From positions 1-64,000 of the forward strand of contig NZ_JQEI01000018.1 in the NCBI RefSeq assembly GCF_000743355.1: a DNA stretch of 64,000 bases, given 5' to 3'. The stretch is from Serratia sp. Ag1 (GTDB lineage Bacteria > Pseudomonadota > Gammaproteobacteria > Enterobacterales > Enterobacteriaceae). Positions 1 to 8,974 of the stretch are shown here, one piece after another. The position numbers and the translations under genes are program-made. Every line of letters begins with the position of its first letter. Within the stretch, counting starts at the first letter, position 1. Under the pieces are notes generated by a model, which saw only the letters and a program-made list of their open reading frames with translations, had not been told where the DNA came from and searched no databases.

Positions 1-6
1 CAATTA
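1..6 (-). rRNA. extreme 5' end of a 16S rRNA gene (partial)
   Basis: Read on the minus strand, the leader described below runs into the bases TTAATTG at the window edge. Enterobacterial 16S rRNA starts with AAATTGAAGAG, so the first handful of mature 16S bases appear to lie here and the rest of the operon continues outside the window. In E. coli the gmhB gene is followed by an rRNA operon (rrnH), which supports the assignment. The exact mature 5' end cannot be fixed from so few bases. Confidence 0.55.
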
Positions 7-325
7 AAAGCTTGATGTGCTGCAACATGTGCAGCGATGCTCGAAAATCAACGTTCGTAATAATTCATTCAAATGAATTACTGCTTGGTCACTCTTCAAG
101 ACTTGATATTTTTTGTGCTGCCGAAGCAGCTGGATATCGTCTTGTGAGTGCCCACACAGATTGTCTGATAAATTGTTAAAGAGCAGTGAGTTACGCGCTT
201 TCGCTTGCTAACTCGAGGTGGCGTATATTACGCCTTCCTCTTTCAGAGTCAACCTTAATTTTCAGGTTTTTTCTCTGCGACTCCCAGATACTCTGTGAAG
301 TTGTTCACAGGCTCCGTGTCGATGG
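7..325 (-). ncRNA. rRNA operon leader with boxA antitermination site
   Basis: This is the transcribed spacer between the rrn promoters and 16S rRNA. The minus strand contains the boxA core TGCTCTTTAAC at 174-184, followed by AATTTATCAGACAATCTGTG, matching the E. coli rrn leader. BoxA recruits NusB/NusE and the antitermination complex so that polymerase passes through the long untranslated operon. The remaining leader would pair with the 16S trailer to form the RNase III processing stem. There is no protein-coding content here. Confidence 0.88.
225..252 (-). promoter_or_regulatory. rRNA operon promoter P2
   Basis: On the minus strand TTGACT (247-252) and TAATAT (225-230) are separated by 16 bp, with the GGAAGGCGTAATAT context typical of enterobacterial rrn P2 promoters. 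P2 gives basal rRNA transcription and lies downstream of P1. Confidence 0.88.
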
Positions 326-331
326 AGGCGC

Positions 332-359
332 ATTATAGGGAGCTGACTCAGAATGACAA
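332..359 (-). promoter_or_regulatory. rRNA operon promoter P1
   Basis: On the minus strand TTGTCA (354-359) and TATAAT (332-337) are separated by 16 bp and followed by a GCGCC-rich discriminator. This is the hallmark of rrn P1, the strong promoter controlled by ppGpp/DksA, initiating NTP and Fis. An AT-rich stretch upstream (about 360-400) could be the UP element. Fis sites would have to overlap the 3' end of gmhB. Confidence 0.92.
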
Positions 360-411
360 GAGATAATATTCACTTTGCATCTAACCGCTCACTATTCACG
401 CAAAATGCAGA

Positions 412-975
412 TTAAATCCGCTTTTTGATCGCTGTTGGCAAGTCTTTCAGGCTGTTTAGCACCCAGTCCGCCGCTTTTTCGCCTTCTTCTGTCACCGGTT
501 TACCGGTGCGGACCAAGACTTTAGTCCCTACGCCTGCTGCTGCGGCTGCCTGCATATCTTCGATTTTGTCGCCCACCATATAAGAAGCCGCCAGATCGAT
601 ATTCAACTCTTTCTGCGCTTGCAACAACATACCCGGTTGCGGTTTACGACAGTCACATATTTGTCGGTATTCTTCTATTATTGCTTGAGGGTGGTGTGGA
701 CAAAAGTAAATGCCGTCCAGATCGACGTCCCGATCGGCCAGCGACCAGTCCATCCATTCAGTCAGGCGCATAAACTGGTCTTCGCTGAATTTACCGCGGG
801 CAATACCTGATTGATTGGTGATTAACACCAGCGCGAAACCCATATTTTTCAGTTCACGGCATGCATCAATCACACCATCAATAAATTGAAAGTCATCTAT
901 TTCATGGACATATCCATGATCAACATTAATCGTGCCGTCACGATCTAAGAAAATTGCTGGAACGCGTTGTGTCAC
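412..975 (-). CDS. gmhB: D-glycero-beta-D-manno-heptose-1,7-bisphosphate 7-phosphatase
   Basis: This cytoplasmic HAD-superfamily phosphatase removes the 7-phosphate in ADP-heptose synthesis for the lipopolysaccharide inner core. The protein is 187 aa (E. coli 191). HAD motif I is LDRDGT with nucleophile Asp11 and Asp13. TNQSGIARG is motif II and [10 protein letters not shown] carries the late acidic residues. The CPHHP and CDC motifs supply the Cys/His zinc site that marks GmhB. I chose the GTG start at 975 because AGGAGC precedes it and the protein then begins [14 protein letters not shown] like the family; an in-frame start at 1017 would add 14 poorly conserved residues. It lies upstream of the rRNA operon on the same strand and diverges from metN, as in E. 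coli. Confidence 0.95.
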   Translation of the reverse strand: MTQRVPAIFLDRDGTINVDHGYVHEIDDFQFIDGVIDACRELKNMGFALVLITNQSGIARGKFSEDQFMRLTEWMDWSLADRDVDLDGIYFCPHHPQAIIEEYRQICDCRKPQPGMLLQAQKELNIDLAASYMVGDKIEDMQAAAAAGVGTKVLVRTGKPVTEEGEKAADWVLNSLKDLPTAIKKRI

Positions 976-1058
976 CGGTTTGCTCCTGAGGGCTTGAAAA
1001 CGCGCACAGTATCGCATGTTTTACTACGGACTGAGAACGATGAAGAGCGGTGTTGGCG

Positions 1059-1087
1059 TTGACTTAGACGTCTAGACGCCTTAACAT
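1059..1087 (+). promoter_or_regulatory. metNIQ promoter with tandem MetJ boxes
   Basis: TTGACT (1059-1064) and TAACAT (1082-1087) form a promoter with a 17-bp spacer. The spacer is filled by two head-to-tail MetJ boxes: AGACGTCT (1066-1073, a perfect match to the consensus) and AGACGCCT (1074-1081, one mismatch). MetJ with S-adenosylmethionine would therefore bind cooperatively across the polymerase site and shut the importer off when methionine is plentiful. A weaker third box (TAACATCT, 1082-1089) may extend the operator. Confidence 0.9.
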
Positions 1088-1162
1088 CTGAGCCATACCT
1101 TGGTTACAGCCAAGGTTTACTTTTATCTAGCCACGGGCAACCACGCTAAAAATAAGAAGAAT

Positions 1163-2194
1163 ATGATTAAACTTTCCAACATCACCAAAGTGTTCCAGCA
1201 GGGTTCGCGCACCATTAATGCGCTGTCTGACGTGACCCTTCACGTCCCTGCCGGGCAAATCTATGGCGTTATCGGTGCTTCTGGTGCTGGTAAAAGTACG
1301 TTGATCCGCTGCGCCAACATGCTTGAACGCCCAACCTCCGGCACCGTATTGGTGGATGGTCAAGACCTGACGTCTTTATCTGAAAGCGAATTGACGCGTG
1401 CGCGTCGCCACATTGGCATGATCTTCCAGCATTTTAACCTGCTCTCTTCACGCACGGTATTTGGCAACGTTTCTTTGCCACTGGAATTGGACAATACCCC
1501 GCGCAGTGAAATCAAAAAGCGCGTGGCGGAGTTACTGGAACTGGTGGGGCTATCAGACAAGCATGATGCTTACCCAGCCAATCTGTCTGGTGGCCAGAAA
1601 CAGCGTGTGGCAATTGCCCGGGCCTTGGCCAGCAACCCGAAAGTACTGCTGTGCGACGAAGCTACCAGCGCACTTGATCCTGCTACAACGCGTTCCATTC
1701 TTGAGTTACTTAAGGATATTAATCGCCGTCTTGGGCTGACTATTCTGTTGATCACCCATGAAATGGATGTGGTAAAACGTATTTGCGATCAGGTTGCCGT
1801 CATCAGCCAGGGGCAATTGATTGAGCAAGACAGCGTCAGCGAAGTTTTCTCACACCCAAAGACACCGTTGGCGCAGCAATTTATCCAATCCACGTTACAT
1901 CTGGATATTCCGGACGACTACGCCCAACGCTTGATGCCAGAACGCATTGGCAATCATCAACCGTTGCTACGTCTGGAGTTCACCGGTCAGTCGGTTGATG
2001 CCCCACTGCTGTCAGAGGCGGCTCGTCGTTTCAACGTGAATAACAACATTATCAGCGCACAAATGGATTATGCCGGTGGGGTGAAGTTTGGCGTCATGCT
2101 GGCGGAACTGCATGGTTCTGACGAAGATGCGCAGGCAACAATTAAATTCCTGCAGGAAAATCAGGTAAAAGTAGAGGTTCTAGGTTATGTCTGA
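1163..2194 (+). CDS. metN: methionine ABC transporter ATP-binding protein
   Basis: This is the ATPase subunit of the high-affinity D/L-methionine importer MetNIQ, on the cytoplasmic face of the inner membrane. The 343-aa protein equals E. coli in length. It has Walker A GASGAGKS (38-45), the ABC signature LSGGQ (141-145), Walker B VLLCDE (161-166) and the H-loop ITHE. The C-terminal ~80 residues (from about 265) form the ACT-like NIL domain, which binds methionine and inhibits transport. I chose the ATG at 1163 because it gives the conserved [11 protein letters not shown] start; an in-frame start at 1100 lies too close to the MetJ operator. Its stop overlaps metI by 8 bp, indicating translational coupling. 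Confidence 0.97.
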   Translation: MIKLSNITKVFQQGSRTINALSDVTLHVPAGQIYGVIGASGAGKSTLIRCANMLERPTSGTVLVDGQDLTSLSESELTRARRHIGMIFQHFNLLSSRTVFGNVSLPLELDNTPRSEIKKRVAELLELVGLSDKHDAYPANLSGGQKQRVAIARALASNPKVLLCDEATSALDPATTRSILELLKDINRRLGLTILLITHEMDVVKRICDQVAVISQGQLIEQDSVSEVFSHPKTPLAQQFIQSTLHLDIPDDYAQRLMPERIGNHQPLLRLEFTGQSVDAPLLSEAARRFNVNNNIISAQMDYAGGVKFGVMLAELHGSDEDAQATIKFLQENQVKVEVLGYV

Positions 2195-2840
2195 GGCAAT
2201 GATGTGGTTAATGGCGCGTGGGGTATGGGAAACCATCACGATGACCTTTGTCTCCGGCTTTTTCGGCTTCGTGCTTGGCTTGCCGGTCGGTGTAATGTTG
2301 TACGTTACCCGTCCAGGGCAAATCATTGCCAATAATACCCTCTATAAAGCCTTGTCTGGATTGGTGAACATTTTCCGTTCCATCCCGTTTATCATACTCC
2401 TGGTGTGGATGATTCCCTTTACCCGGATGATAGTCGGCACTTCTATCGGTTTGCAGGCCGCCATCGTGCCACTGACCGTCGGCGCAGCCCCTTTTATTGC
2501 CCGTATGGTCGAAAACGCCCTACTGGAGATCCCGTCCGGGCTGATTGAGGCCGCACGTGCCATGGGCGCTACGCCAATGCAAATCATCAAGAAAGTGTTG
2601 CTGCCCGAAGCATTACCTGGTCTGGTAAACGCAGCCACCATCACGCTGATTACCTTGGTGGGCTATTCTGCCATGGGGGGCGCCGTTGGCGCGGGTGGTT
2701 TAGGTCAAATTGGTTATCAGTATGGTTACATTGGTTATAACGCTACCGTCATGAATACGGTATTAATATTACTGGTCGTCCTGGTGTACCTGATTCAGTT
2801 CTGTGGCGACCGTATTGTCAGGGCCGTTACTCACAAATAG
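2187..2840 (+). CDS. metI: methionine ABC transporter permease
   Basis: This is the inner-membrane channel subunit of the methionine importer; two copies pair with two MetN subunits. At 217 aa it matches E. coli. The sequence shows about five hydrophobic segments. The cytoplasmic EAA coupling motif ([21 protein letters not shown]) contacts the MetN Q-loop. The start overlaps the end of metN by 8 bp, and metQ follows after 73 bp, so the three genes form one MetJ-regulated operon. Confidence 0.97.
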   Translation: MSEAMMWLMARGVWETITMTFVSGFFGFVLGLPVGVMLYVTRPGQIIANNTLYKALSGLVNIFRSIPFIILLVWMIPFTRMIVGTSIGLQAAIVPLTVGAAPFIARMVENALLEIPSGLIEAARAMGATPMQIIKKVLLPEALPGLVNAATITLITLVGYSAMGGAVGAGGLGQIGYQYGYIGYNATVMNTVLILLVVLVYLIQFCGDRIVRAVTHK

Positions 2841-2913
2841 TTTTTACAAACACGCTCACAACTACTGGGTAGGGTAAAGCGTATTTCATATGCGAGTCTA
2901 ATGAGGAAAGGAT

Positions 2914-3729
2914 ATGTCGTTAAAATTTAAATCCATTGCGGCAATCGGCGCGCTGATCGGTACTCTGGCCTTGGCCGGTTGCGGTCAGGACGAAAAAAAT
3001 CCGAACCATATCAAAGTGGGTGTTATCGTCGGGGCTGAACAACAGGTTGCAGAAGTCGCGCAGAAAGTCGCGAAAGATAAATACGGTCTGGACGTTGAAT
3101 TGGTCACTTTCAACGATTATGTGTTGCCAAACGAAGCGTTGAGCAAGGGCGATATCGATCTGAATGCTTTCCAGCATAAACCTTATCTGGATCAGCAAAT
3201 CAAGGATCGCGGTTATAAACTGGTCCCGGTCGGTAACACTTTCGTTTACCCAATTGCCGGTTACTCCAAAAAAATCAAATCGCTGGATGAGTTGAAAGAA
3301 GGCTCTCAGGTTGCACTGCCTAACGATCCTACCAATCTGGGCCGTTCATTGCTGCTGCTGGAGAAGCAAGGGCTGATTAAACTGAAAGACGGTGTCGGCC
3401 TGTTGCCTACCGTACTGGACGTGGTAGAAAACCCTAAAAACCTGAAGCTGGTAGAACTGGAAGCCCCACAGCTGCCACGCTCCTTGGACGATCAGCAAAT
3501 CGCCCTGGCCGTAATCAACACGACTTACGCCAGCCAGATCGGTTTGACACCGGCCAAAGATGGTATCTTTGTTGAAGATAAAGAGTCACCTTACGTCAAT
3601 ATTATGGTTGCTCGTGAAGATAACAAAGACGCAGAAAACGTGAAAAAATTCGTTCAGGCCTATGAATCTGAAGAAGTAAACGAAGCGGCGAATAAAATCT
3701 TCAACGGCGGTGCAGTAAAAGGCTGGTAA
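2914..3729 (+). CDS. metQ: methionine-binding lipoprotein
   Basis: This is the periplasmic substrate-binding component that delivers methionine to MetNI. The 271-aa precursor has a lipoprotein signal peptide with lipobox LAGC and acylated Cys23. The mature protein is an NlpA/MetQ-type two-lobed domain (IKVGVIVGAEQQVAEVAQ at its start and a NDPTNLGRSLLLL motif in the middle). AGGAAAGG lies just before the ATG. It is the last gene of metNIQ; a strong hairpin follows 31 bp after its stop. Confidence 0.97.
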   Translation: MSLKFKSIAAIGALIGTLALAGCGQDEKNPNHIKVGVIVGAEQQVAEVAQKVAKDKYGLDVELVTFNDYVLPNEALSKGDIDLNAFQHKPYLDQQIKDRGYKLVPVGNTFVYPIAGYSKKIKSLDELKEGSQVALPNDPTNLGRSLLLLEKQGLIKLKDGVGLLPTVLDVVENPKNLKLVELEAPQLPRSLDDQQIALAVINTTYASQIGLTPAKDGIFVEDKESPYVNIMVAREDNKDAENVKKFVQAYESEEVNEAANKIFNGGAVKGW

Positions 3730-3760
3730 TCATCCATTACCTATTTTTAGCTTATATTTG

Positions 3761-3790
3761 CAAGACGGGCTCAGGCCCGTCTTGTTATTT
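3761..3790 (+). terminator. terminator after metQ
   Basis: A 10-bp perfect stem (CAAGACGGGC / GCCCGTCTTG) with a TCAG loop is followed by TTATTT. It would end metNIQ transcripts before rcsF. The modest U-tract suggests some read-through into rcsF is possible. Confidence 0.8.
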
Positions 3791-3847
3791 ATGTCAGAGA
3801 TTGATTCAATAGCGCCACTTTTATTTATTAAAGGCAGAGGAATGTCA

Positions 3848-4252
3848 ATGCGTGTTTTACCTCTCTGTTTGTTAGCACTTTTGCTGGCCGGATGTTCTAA
3901 ACCGAAACCGGTACCACCTCCAACAGACAGCGTCAACGTCCCGGTCGCACCTGCACCGGTAAAAGCAGCGCCACCAGCCCGCCCTGCGCCAGTGACGCTT
4001 TACAAGAATGCAGAAGCATTAATCGGCAAGCCATTCCGTGATTTAGGTGAAGTTTCTGGTAGTGTCTGCCAGCTCACCGCTCGGGATCCCGCGCCAAGCC
4101 TGGCCTCGGCCCGCAGGCGCATGCAGCAGCGTGCCGCTCATATGAAGGCTAATGCAGTATTGTTGCATGATTGCCAGATGATCAGAGGCGTTGCGGGTTG
4201 TTACCAACAGGCGATTTGCCAAGGCTCTGCGCTTAACGTTTCGGCCAAATGA
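3848..4252 (+). CDS. rcsF: Rcs stress-sensing outer-membrane lipoprotein
   Basis: RcsF detects outer-membrane and peptidoglycan stress and activates the Rcs phosphorelay through IgaA; its lipidated N-terminus interacts with BamA. The 134-aa precursor has the E. coli length. The signal peptide ends in LAGC with acylated Cys16, followed by a Pro/Ala/Val-rich linker (18-48). Four cysteines at 74, 109, 118 and 124 sit where the two non-consecutive disulfides of E. coli RcsF lie. The ATG at 3848 has AGAGG seven bases upstream; the ATG at 3842 is too close to that site. Its stop codon overlaps the trmO start (ATGA). Confidence 0.95.
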   Translation: MRVLPLCLLALLLAGCSKPKPVPPPTDSVNVPVAPAPVKAAPPARPAPVTLYKNAEALIGKPFRDLGEVSGSVCQLTARDPAPSLASARRRMQQRAAHMKANAVLLHDCQMIRGVAGCYQQAICQGSALNVSAK

Positions 4253-4956
4253 CCGAGTTCGTTTTTAATCAGATCGGTATTATCCGCTCACCGTACAAAG
4301 AAAAATTTGCCGTTCCCCGTCAACCGGGGCTAATCGAGGACGGTGGCGGAGAACTGGTGCTGTTACCGCCTTACAATCAGGCAGAAGCAGTACGCGGCCT
4401 GAGCGAGTTTAGCCATCTCTGGGTGATGTTCATTTTCCATCACACCATGGAGGGCGGCTGGCGGCCAACGGTCAGGCCACCACGTCTGGGTGGCAATGCG
4501 CGCATGGGCGTTTTTGCTACACGCTCAACGTTTCGCCCTAACCCACTTGGCATGTCGCTGATCGAACTGAAAGATATCCAGATCCAGGGCGGTGAAGTCG
4601 TATTGCAATTAGGCAGCCTCGATCTGGTCGATGGGACTCCAGTCATCGATATCAAACCTTATCTGCCCTTTGCCGAAAGCCATCCCCAAGCCCGTGCTGG
4701 TTTTGCTCAAGCTGCTCCTGCAAGTGATATGCCCGTGAGTTTTTCCCCATTGGCTGAACAGCAATTGCAGCAACATCTGCAGCGCCATCCCAATTTACGC
4801 CGTTTTATCAGCCAGGTATTGGCTCAGGATCCTCGCCCAGCTTATCGTAAGGCAGAAGAGGCAGAGCGTGAATATGCAGTATGGCTGTTGGAATTCAACG
4901 TGCGCTGGCGCGTTGTCGCTGGGCAAACCGAGGTGTTGTCGCTCGACGCCCGTTAA
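4249..4956 (+). CDS. trmO: tRNA (N6-threonylcarbamoyladenosine37-N6)-methyltransferase
   Basis: TrmO (formerly TsaA/YaeB) adds the N6-methyl group of m6t6A37 in tRNA-Thr(GGU), using S-adenosylmethionine. The 235-aa length equals E. coli. The N-terminal UPF0066 beta-barrel is seen from residues 4 to about 140. Its FRPNPLGMSLIEL, DLVDGTPVIDIKPYLP and EFSHLWVMFIFH motifs are family signatures. A C-terminal domain follows. The start overlaps the rcsF stop by 4 bp, so the two are translationally coupled. Confidence 0.95.
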   Translation: MTEFVFNQIGIIRSPYKEKFAVPRQPGLIEDGGGELVLLPPYNQAEAVRGLSEFSHLWVMFIFHHTMEGGWRPTVRPPRLGGNARMGVFATRSTFRPNPLGMSLIELKDIQIQGGEVVLQLGSLDLVDGTPVIDIKPYLPFAESHPQARAGFAQAAPASDMPVSFSPLAEQQLQQHLQRHPNLRRFISQVLAQDPRPAYRKAEEAEREYAVWLLEFNVRWRVVAGQTEVLSLDAR

Positions 4957-5076
4957 AATTCCGCCAACTCTCTTTTGGCAACCGCCATGCACTGGTAGAC
5001 TAAACCACTTTTTAAATTTTGGCTGCCATCTCAGGTAGCCCAATGCAATTTGCAGTGCTAACGGAATCAACACATC

Positions 5077-6795
5077 ATGCGTACTAGCCAATATCTGCTC
5101 TCCACTTTGAAGGAGACTCCTGCCGATGCCGAAGTAATCAGCCACCAGCTGATGCTGCGAGCCGGGATGATCCGCAAGCTGGCCTCCGGTCTTTACACCT
5201 GGTTGCCAACGGGCCTGCGCGTTCTGAACAAGGTTGAAAACATTGTTCGTGAAGAAATGAACAACGCTAATGCGATCGAAGTTTCCATGCCGGTAGTCCA
5301 ACCCGCCGACCTGTGGCAGGAAAGTGGCCGCTGGGAGCAGTATGGCCCCGAACTGCTGCGCTTTGTTGATCGCGGCGATCGTCCGTTTGTGCTCGGCCCG
5401 ACGCATGAAGAAGTGATCACCGATCTGATCCGTAATGAAATCAGCTCCTATAAGCAATTACCGCTGAATTTCTTCCAGATCCAGACGAAATTCCGTGACG
5501 AAGTCCGCCCGCGCTTCGGTGTGATGCGTTCCCGTGAATTCCTGATGAAAGATGCCTATTCATTCCATACCACGCAGGAATCTCTGCAGGCGACCTACGA
5601 CGCCATGTACGAAGCCTACAGCAAGATCTTCAACCGCATGGGTCTGGATTTCCGCCCGGTGTTGGCTGATACCGGCTCCATCGGCGGTAGCGCTTCCCAT
5701 GAGTTCCAGGTGCTGGCAGACAGTGGTGAAGACGATATCGTCTTCTCTACCGACTCCGATTACGCAGCTAACATTGAGCTGGCTGAAGCGGTTGCCCCAG
5801 CGCAGCCACGTGGTGCAGCGACCGAAGAACTGCGTATTATCGATACCCCTAACGCCAAAACCATTGCCGAACTGGTTGCGCAATTCCAGTTGCCCATAGA
5901 GAAAACGGTAAAAACTCTGCTGGTTCGTGCAACCGAAGAGAGTGGCCACAAACTGGTGGCGTTGCTGGTACGTGGCGATCACGAACTAAACGAAATCAAA
6001 GCCGAGAAGCTACCACAGGTAGCAGCGCCATTGACCTTCGCCACTGATGAAGAAATTCGTGCGATCGTAGGCGCAGGCCCAGGCTCCCTCGGCCCGATCA
6101 AAATGCCGGTACCTCTGGTGATCGATCGTAGCGTAGCCGCCATGAGCGATTTCAGCGCTGGTGCCAATATCGACGCTAAACATTACCTCGGGATCAACTG
6201 GGAGCGCGATCTGCCGCTACCGCAGGTTGCCGATATTCGTAACGTTGTTGCAGGCGATGCCAGCCCGGATGGTAAAGGGACTTTGCTGATTAAGCGCGGT
6301 ATTGAGGTAGGGCATATCTTCCAATTGGGAACCAAGTATTCGGAAGCGATGAAAGCCACAGTGCAGGGCGAAGATGGCCGCAATCAGGTTCTGACCATGG
6401 GTTGCTACGGGATCGGGGTCTCGCGCGTGGTCGCCGCTGCCATTGAGCAGAACCACGACGATCGCGGCATTGTCTGGCCAGATGCGATTGCGCCATTCCA
6501 GGTTGCTATTCTGCCAATGAACATGCACAAGTCATTCCGCGTGCAGGCGCTGGCTGAAGAGCTCTACAACACGCTGCGCTCTCATGGCATCGACGTTATC
6601 CTTGATGACCGTAAAGAACGCCCTGGCGTGATGTTTGCCGATATGGAGCTGATCGGTGTACCGCATTCCATCGTGATCGGCGATCGCAACCTCGACAGTG
6701 AAGAAATTGAGTATAAAAATCGTCGGGTTGGTGAGAAGCAGATGATTAAAACCGGCGAAATCATTGAATTCCTGCTGGCACAGATCAAACGCTGA
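5077..6795 (+). CDS. proS: prolyl-tRNA synthetase
   Basis: ProS is a class II aminoacyl-tRNA synthetase that charges tRNA-Pro and hydrolyses mischarged Ala-tRNA-Pro. The 572-aa protein is the bacterial type. Motif 2 is [23 protein letters not shown] (about 138-160) and motif 3 is [11 protein letters not shown] (about 443-453). The INS editing domain lies between them (roughly 220-405) and the anticodon-binding domain occupies the last ~100 residues. The gene follows trmO after 120 bp; a promoter probably lies in that gap, but I see no strong match. A terminator follows. Confidence 0.98.
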   Translation: MRTSQYLLSTLKETPADAEVISHQLMLRAGMIRKLASGLYTWLPTGLRVLNKVENIVREEMNNANAIEVSMPVVQPADLWQESGRWEQYGPELLRFVDRGDRPFVLGPTHEEVITDLIRNEISSYKQLPLNFFQIQTKFRDEVRPRFGVMRSREFLMKDAYSFHTTQESLQATYDAMYEAYSKIFNRMGLDFRPVLADTGSIGGSASHEFQVLADSGEDDIVFSTDSDYAANIELAEAVAPAQPRGAATEELRIIDTPNAKTIAELVAQFQLPIEKTVKTLLVRATEESGHKLVALLVRGDHELNEIKAEKLPQVAAPLTFATDEEIRAIVGAGPGSLGPIKMPVPLVIDRSVAAMSDFSAGANIDAKHYLGINWERDLPLPQVADIRNVVAGDASPDGKGTLLIKRGIEVGHIFQLGTKYSEAMKATVQGEDGRNQVLTMGCYGIGVSRVVAAAIEQNHDDRGIVWPDAIAPFQVAILPMNMHKSFRVQALAEELYNTLRSHGIDVILDDRKERPGVMFADMELIGVPHSIVIGDRNLDSEEIEYKNRRVGEKQMIKTGEIIEFLLAQIKR

Positions 6796-6814
6796 TATTC
6801 TCAATAGAGTGTGA

Positions 6815-6839
6815 AAACACCCTGCTTTGCAGGGTGTTT
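6815..6839 (+). terminator. terminator after proS
   Basis: An 11-bp perfect stem (AAACACCCTGC / GCAGGGTGTTT) with a TTT loop lies 20 bp after the proS stop. Its U-tract is short, but the A-rich left arm and T-rich right arm make a typical bidirectional-style terminator. Confidence 0.8.
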
Positions 6840-6874
6840 GCCAAGGATGCAGTGCATTATTAAAGGATTAAGCA

Positions 6875-7732
6875 ATGCCGTTATCTTACATCTCGGTCAT
6901 GCGACTGTTTGTCTTGCTGCCAGCCTTGCTCACCGGTTGTACTATGGACATTGCGTTGCCCAAAAAGGAGCAACGCGCTTCTCTCAACCCTGTAGATATC
7001 CAGTTTCAAGCCCTCAGTTCCGCCCCACAGAACAGCTTTCGGGAAGTTGACGAAACGGCACTTCAAGATGGCGATTTACTTTTTTCTTCAACCATTGGGC
7101 TGACGTCGCTCGGTATACGCCTGTTCAGTGCCTCTTCAGTCAGCCATGTCGCGATCTATATCGGTAACGACCAAGTCGCCGAAGCCGTGGGTGACGGCGT
7201 GCAGATTGTCAGTTTGAAAGAGGCACAAACCCGCAGTGATAAGCTGTTTGCCTTACGCATGCCAGACCTGACCCCCATTCAAGCAGAGCAGATTCGCCAC
7301 TTCGCCAAACAAAAAGCTGGCAGCCGCTATAACTATCAGGGGATTATTGAAATGATGCCCTTCATGGTAACCAAGCAGCTTTGCTCACTGAATCCTTTCT
7401 CGAAGGATTTCCGTCAGCAGTGCGTAAAAGGGTTAGCCGCCGCACAACTCAGCACATCAACGCCTGATGAACCCAGCTATTTCTGCTCGCAATTCGTCTT
7501 GGCAGCTTTTGAGCACGCGGGCCGCCCACTCACTCTGGCATCCCCCGGTTGGGTGAGCCCCGGTGATTTACTGCATATGCGGGAAGGTGATATTGCAACG
7601 CTAGCCCCAAACCGGGCCTTGGCTTATGTAGGACATATCAAGCCAGGTATTTATTTGCGTAATCGCGCCTTAGCCAACAATAGTACGCCTGATGGCAAGC
7701 CCACACGGCAGCCAGATAATGGCATATTTTAA
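6875..7732 (+). CDS. yaeF: YiiX/YaeF-type permuted NlpC/P60 lipoprotein
   Basis: This 285-aa protein is a predicted lipoprotein and cysteine hydrolase of the circularly permuted NlpC/P60 family; its substrate is unknown. The signal peptide ends in LLTGC. The catalytic His is likely in VSHVAIYIG and the Cys in SYFCSQFVLAAFEHAG. His precedes Cys, the reverse of classical NlpC/P60, which is what permutation predicts. AAGG lies 8 bases before the ATG at 6875; a later Met (6899) is possible and would still leave the lipobox. The position beside proS and convergent to nlpE matches E. coli yaeF. Confidence 0.85.
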   Translation: MPLSYISVMRLFVLLPALLTGCTMDIALPKKEQRASLNPVDIQFQALSSAPQNSFREVDETALQDGDLLFSSTIGLTSLGIRLFSASSVSHVAIYIGNDQVAEAVGDGVQIVSLKEAQTRSDKLFALRMPDLTPIQAEQIRHFAKQKAGSRYNYQGIIEMMPFMVTKQLCSLNPFSKDFRQQCVKGLAAAQLSTSTPDEPSYFCSQFVLAAFEHAGRPLTLASPGWVSPGDLLHMREGDIATLAPNRALAYVGHIKPGIYLRNRALANNSTPDGKPTRQPDNGIF

Positions 7733-7751
7733 CTGCTGCTATCAGAAAGCA

Positions 7752-7784
7752 TAAAACCCCGCCATTTCAAATAGCGGGGTTTTA
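7752..7784. terminator. bidirectional terminator between yaeF and nlpE
   Basis: An 11-bp perfect stem (TAAAACCCCGC / GCGGGGTTTTA) with an 11-base loop sits between two convergent genes. The A-run and T-run on its flanks let it act in both directions. Confidence 0.88.
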
Positions 7785-7822
7785 TCTTCAACACGTGTAA
7801 CACCTGCATGACGCGAAAGCGA

Positions 7823-8512
7823 TCAGCGGCTGTTACAATCCTTGCTGTTATCGAAAGTCACTTTCCCACCGGGCTCAGGCACCAATGCCTTTTGCATCAA
7901 CCCTTCCTCCATTGATGGCTGAACGCTGAAATGACCATTCAACATCAGGAAGACTGGCTCACCAGGAACTTTACGGGCATTAAGATAACCTTGCTCCAGC
8001 GCGATGTTATTGACAACCGGGAACGTTTTGCCTGTTGCACAATCTTTAAATACTGCCGCATCCGCCAGGTAGGTATAGAGCCCCCTCAAAGACATTGGCG
8101 TGTTTGGCAATGGCTGTTCGGTTGGCGACAGCGTGTAATTCAACTTGGATGTAATCGGTGCTCCGTTGCGATCCAGCATTTGCAGATTCTTGCCCGACGG
8201 GCGGAAGTAACGCTTTTCGCCGCTACCTTCGGTCAGTACCAACCGATCGGCGGTGCGAGCCCATTGACCATAGCTGGCAAAAGTCTTGTCGCCATCTTTG
8301 GTATCGCGGTAAGTTTCCTGCAAAATAAAGGTACCGTCTTTATCCAGAAACAGTGTCGTCTCCAGCCCACTGCAATCAGCGCAAGGTAATACGCCCTGAT
8401 AACTTTGCTGCATTGGCTGAAGCGGCTGTTCTTTTGGCTGGTATTGGTTATTGCAGCCTAGTAACGAAAAGGCTCCTGCCGCTAAAAACAGGACGATTGT
8501 TATTGTCTTCAC
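7823..8512 (-). CDS. nlpE: outer-membrane lipoprotein NlpE (copper homeostasis and adhesion sensor)
   Basis: NlpE activates the CpxA sensor kinase when cells contact surfaces or when lipoprotein trafficking or redox folding fails. The precursor is 229 aa, close to the E. coli length. The signal peptide ends in LLGC. The N-terminal domain has the redox-like CxxC motif LPCADC, and the C-terminal half has the second Cys pair (KDCATGK and KDCNSR). I chose the GTG at 8512 because AGGAGA lies seven bases upstream and translation then begins MKTITIVLFL; a start at 8545 would prefix an Arg-rich stretch unlike a signal peptide. It is the last gene of yaeQ-arfB-nlpE. Confidence 0.93.
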   Translation of the reverse strand: MKTITIVLFLAAGAFSLLGCNNQYQPKEQPLQPMQQSYQGVLPCADCSGLETTLFLDKDGTFILQETYRDTKDGDKTFASYGQWARTADRLVLTEGSGEKRYFRPSGKNLQMLDRNGAPITSKLNYTLSPTEQPLPNTPMSLRGLYTYLADAAVFKDCATGKTFPVVNNIALEQGYLNARKVPGEPVFLMLNGHFSVQPSMEEGLMQKALVPEPGGKVTFDNSKDCNSR

Positions 8513-8557
8513 AGCTCTTCTCCTGCGTGTTCCATTAATATCCACGGCGTAGTTTCG

Positions 8558-8971
8558 TTAAGGGATAACCTTACCGCGCAGCGCTTTGGTTGCGCCTTTG
8601 CGCACTTTCCCTTCCAAACGGCGTAATTTTGCCCCTTTGCTGGGTTTCGTTGCTCTGCGCGTTTTTTCAACCACCATCGCCTGTTGAATCAGCGCCGCCA
8701 GCCGAGCAAGCGCCGCTTCACGATTTAATTCCTGGCTGCGATATTCCTGTGCTTTGATGATCACAACGCCATCAGCGGTCACTAAATGATGGTTAAGCGC
8801 CAGTAGACGCTCCTTGTAATACTCTGGCAGGCTGGATGCCCGGATGTCAAAGCGCAAATGGATGGCCGTTGAGGCTTTGTTCACGTGCTGCCCACCCGCG
8901 CCTTGTGCACGGATTGCCGTCAATTCTATTTCATTACCCGGTATTACTACGTTTCTCGACAGTGTCAGCAC
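8558..8971 (-). CDS. arfB: alternative ribosome-rescue factor, peptidyl-tRNA hydrolase ArfB
   Basis: ArfB (YaeJ) frees ribosomes stalled on non-stop messages by hydrolysing peptidyl-tRNA. The 137-aa protein has the release-factor catalytic motif GGQ at 26-28. A strongly basic C-terminal tail (from about residue 105, [20 protein letters not shown]) enters the empty mRNA channel. The gene follows yaeQ by 3 bp and precedes nlpE in the same direction. Confidence 0.96.
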   Translation of the reverse strand: MLTLSRNVVIPGNEIELTAIRAQGAGGQHVNKASTAIHLRFDIRASSLPEYYKERLLALNHHLVTADGVVIIKAQEYRSQELNREAALARLAALIQQAMVVEKTRRATKPSKGAKLRRLEGKVRKGATKALRGKVIP

Positions 8972-8974
8972 CGG

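Noticed and set aside
3730-3936. 68-codon minus-strand frame after metQ
   Set aside because: It crosses the metQ terminator and the rcsF start and has no homology that I recognise.
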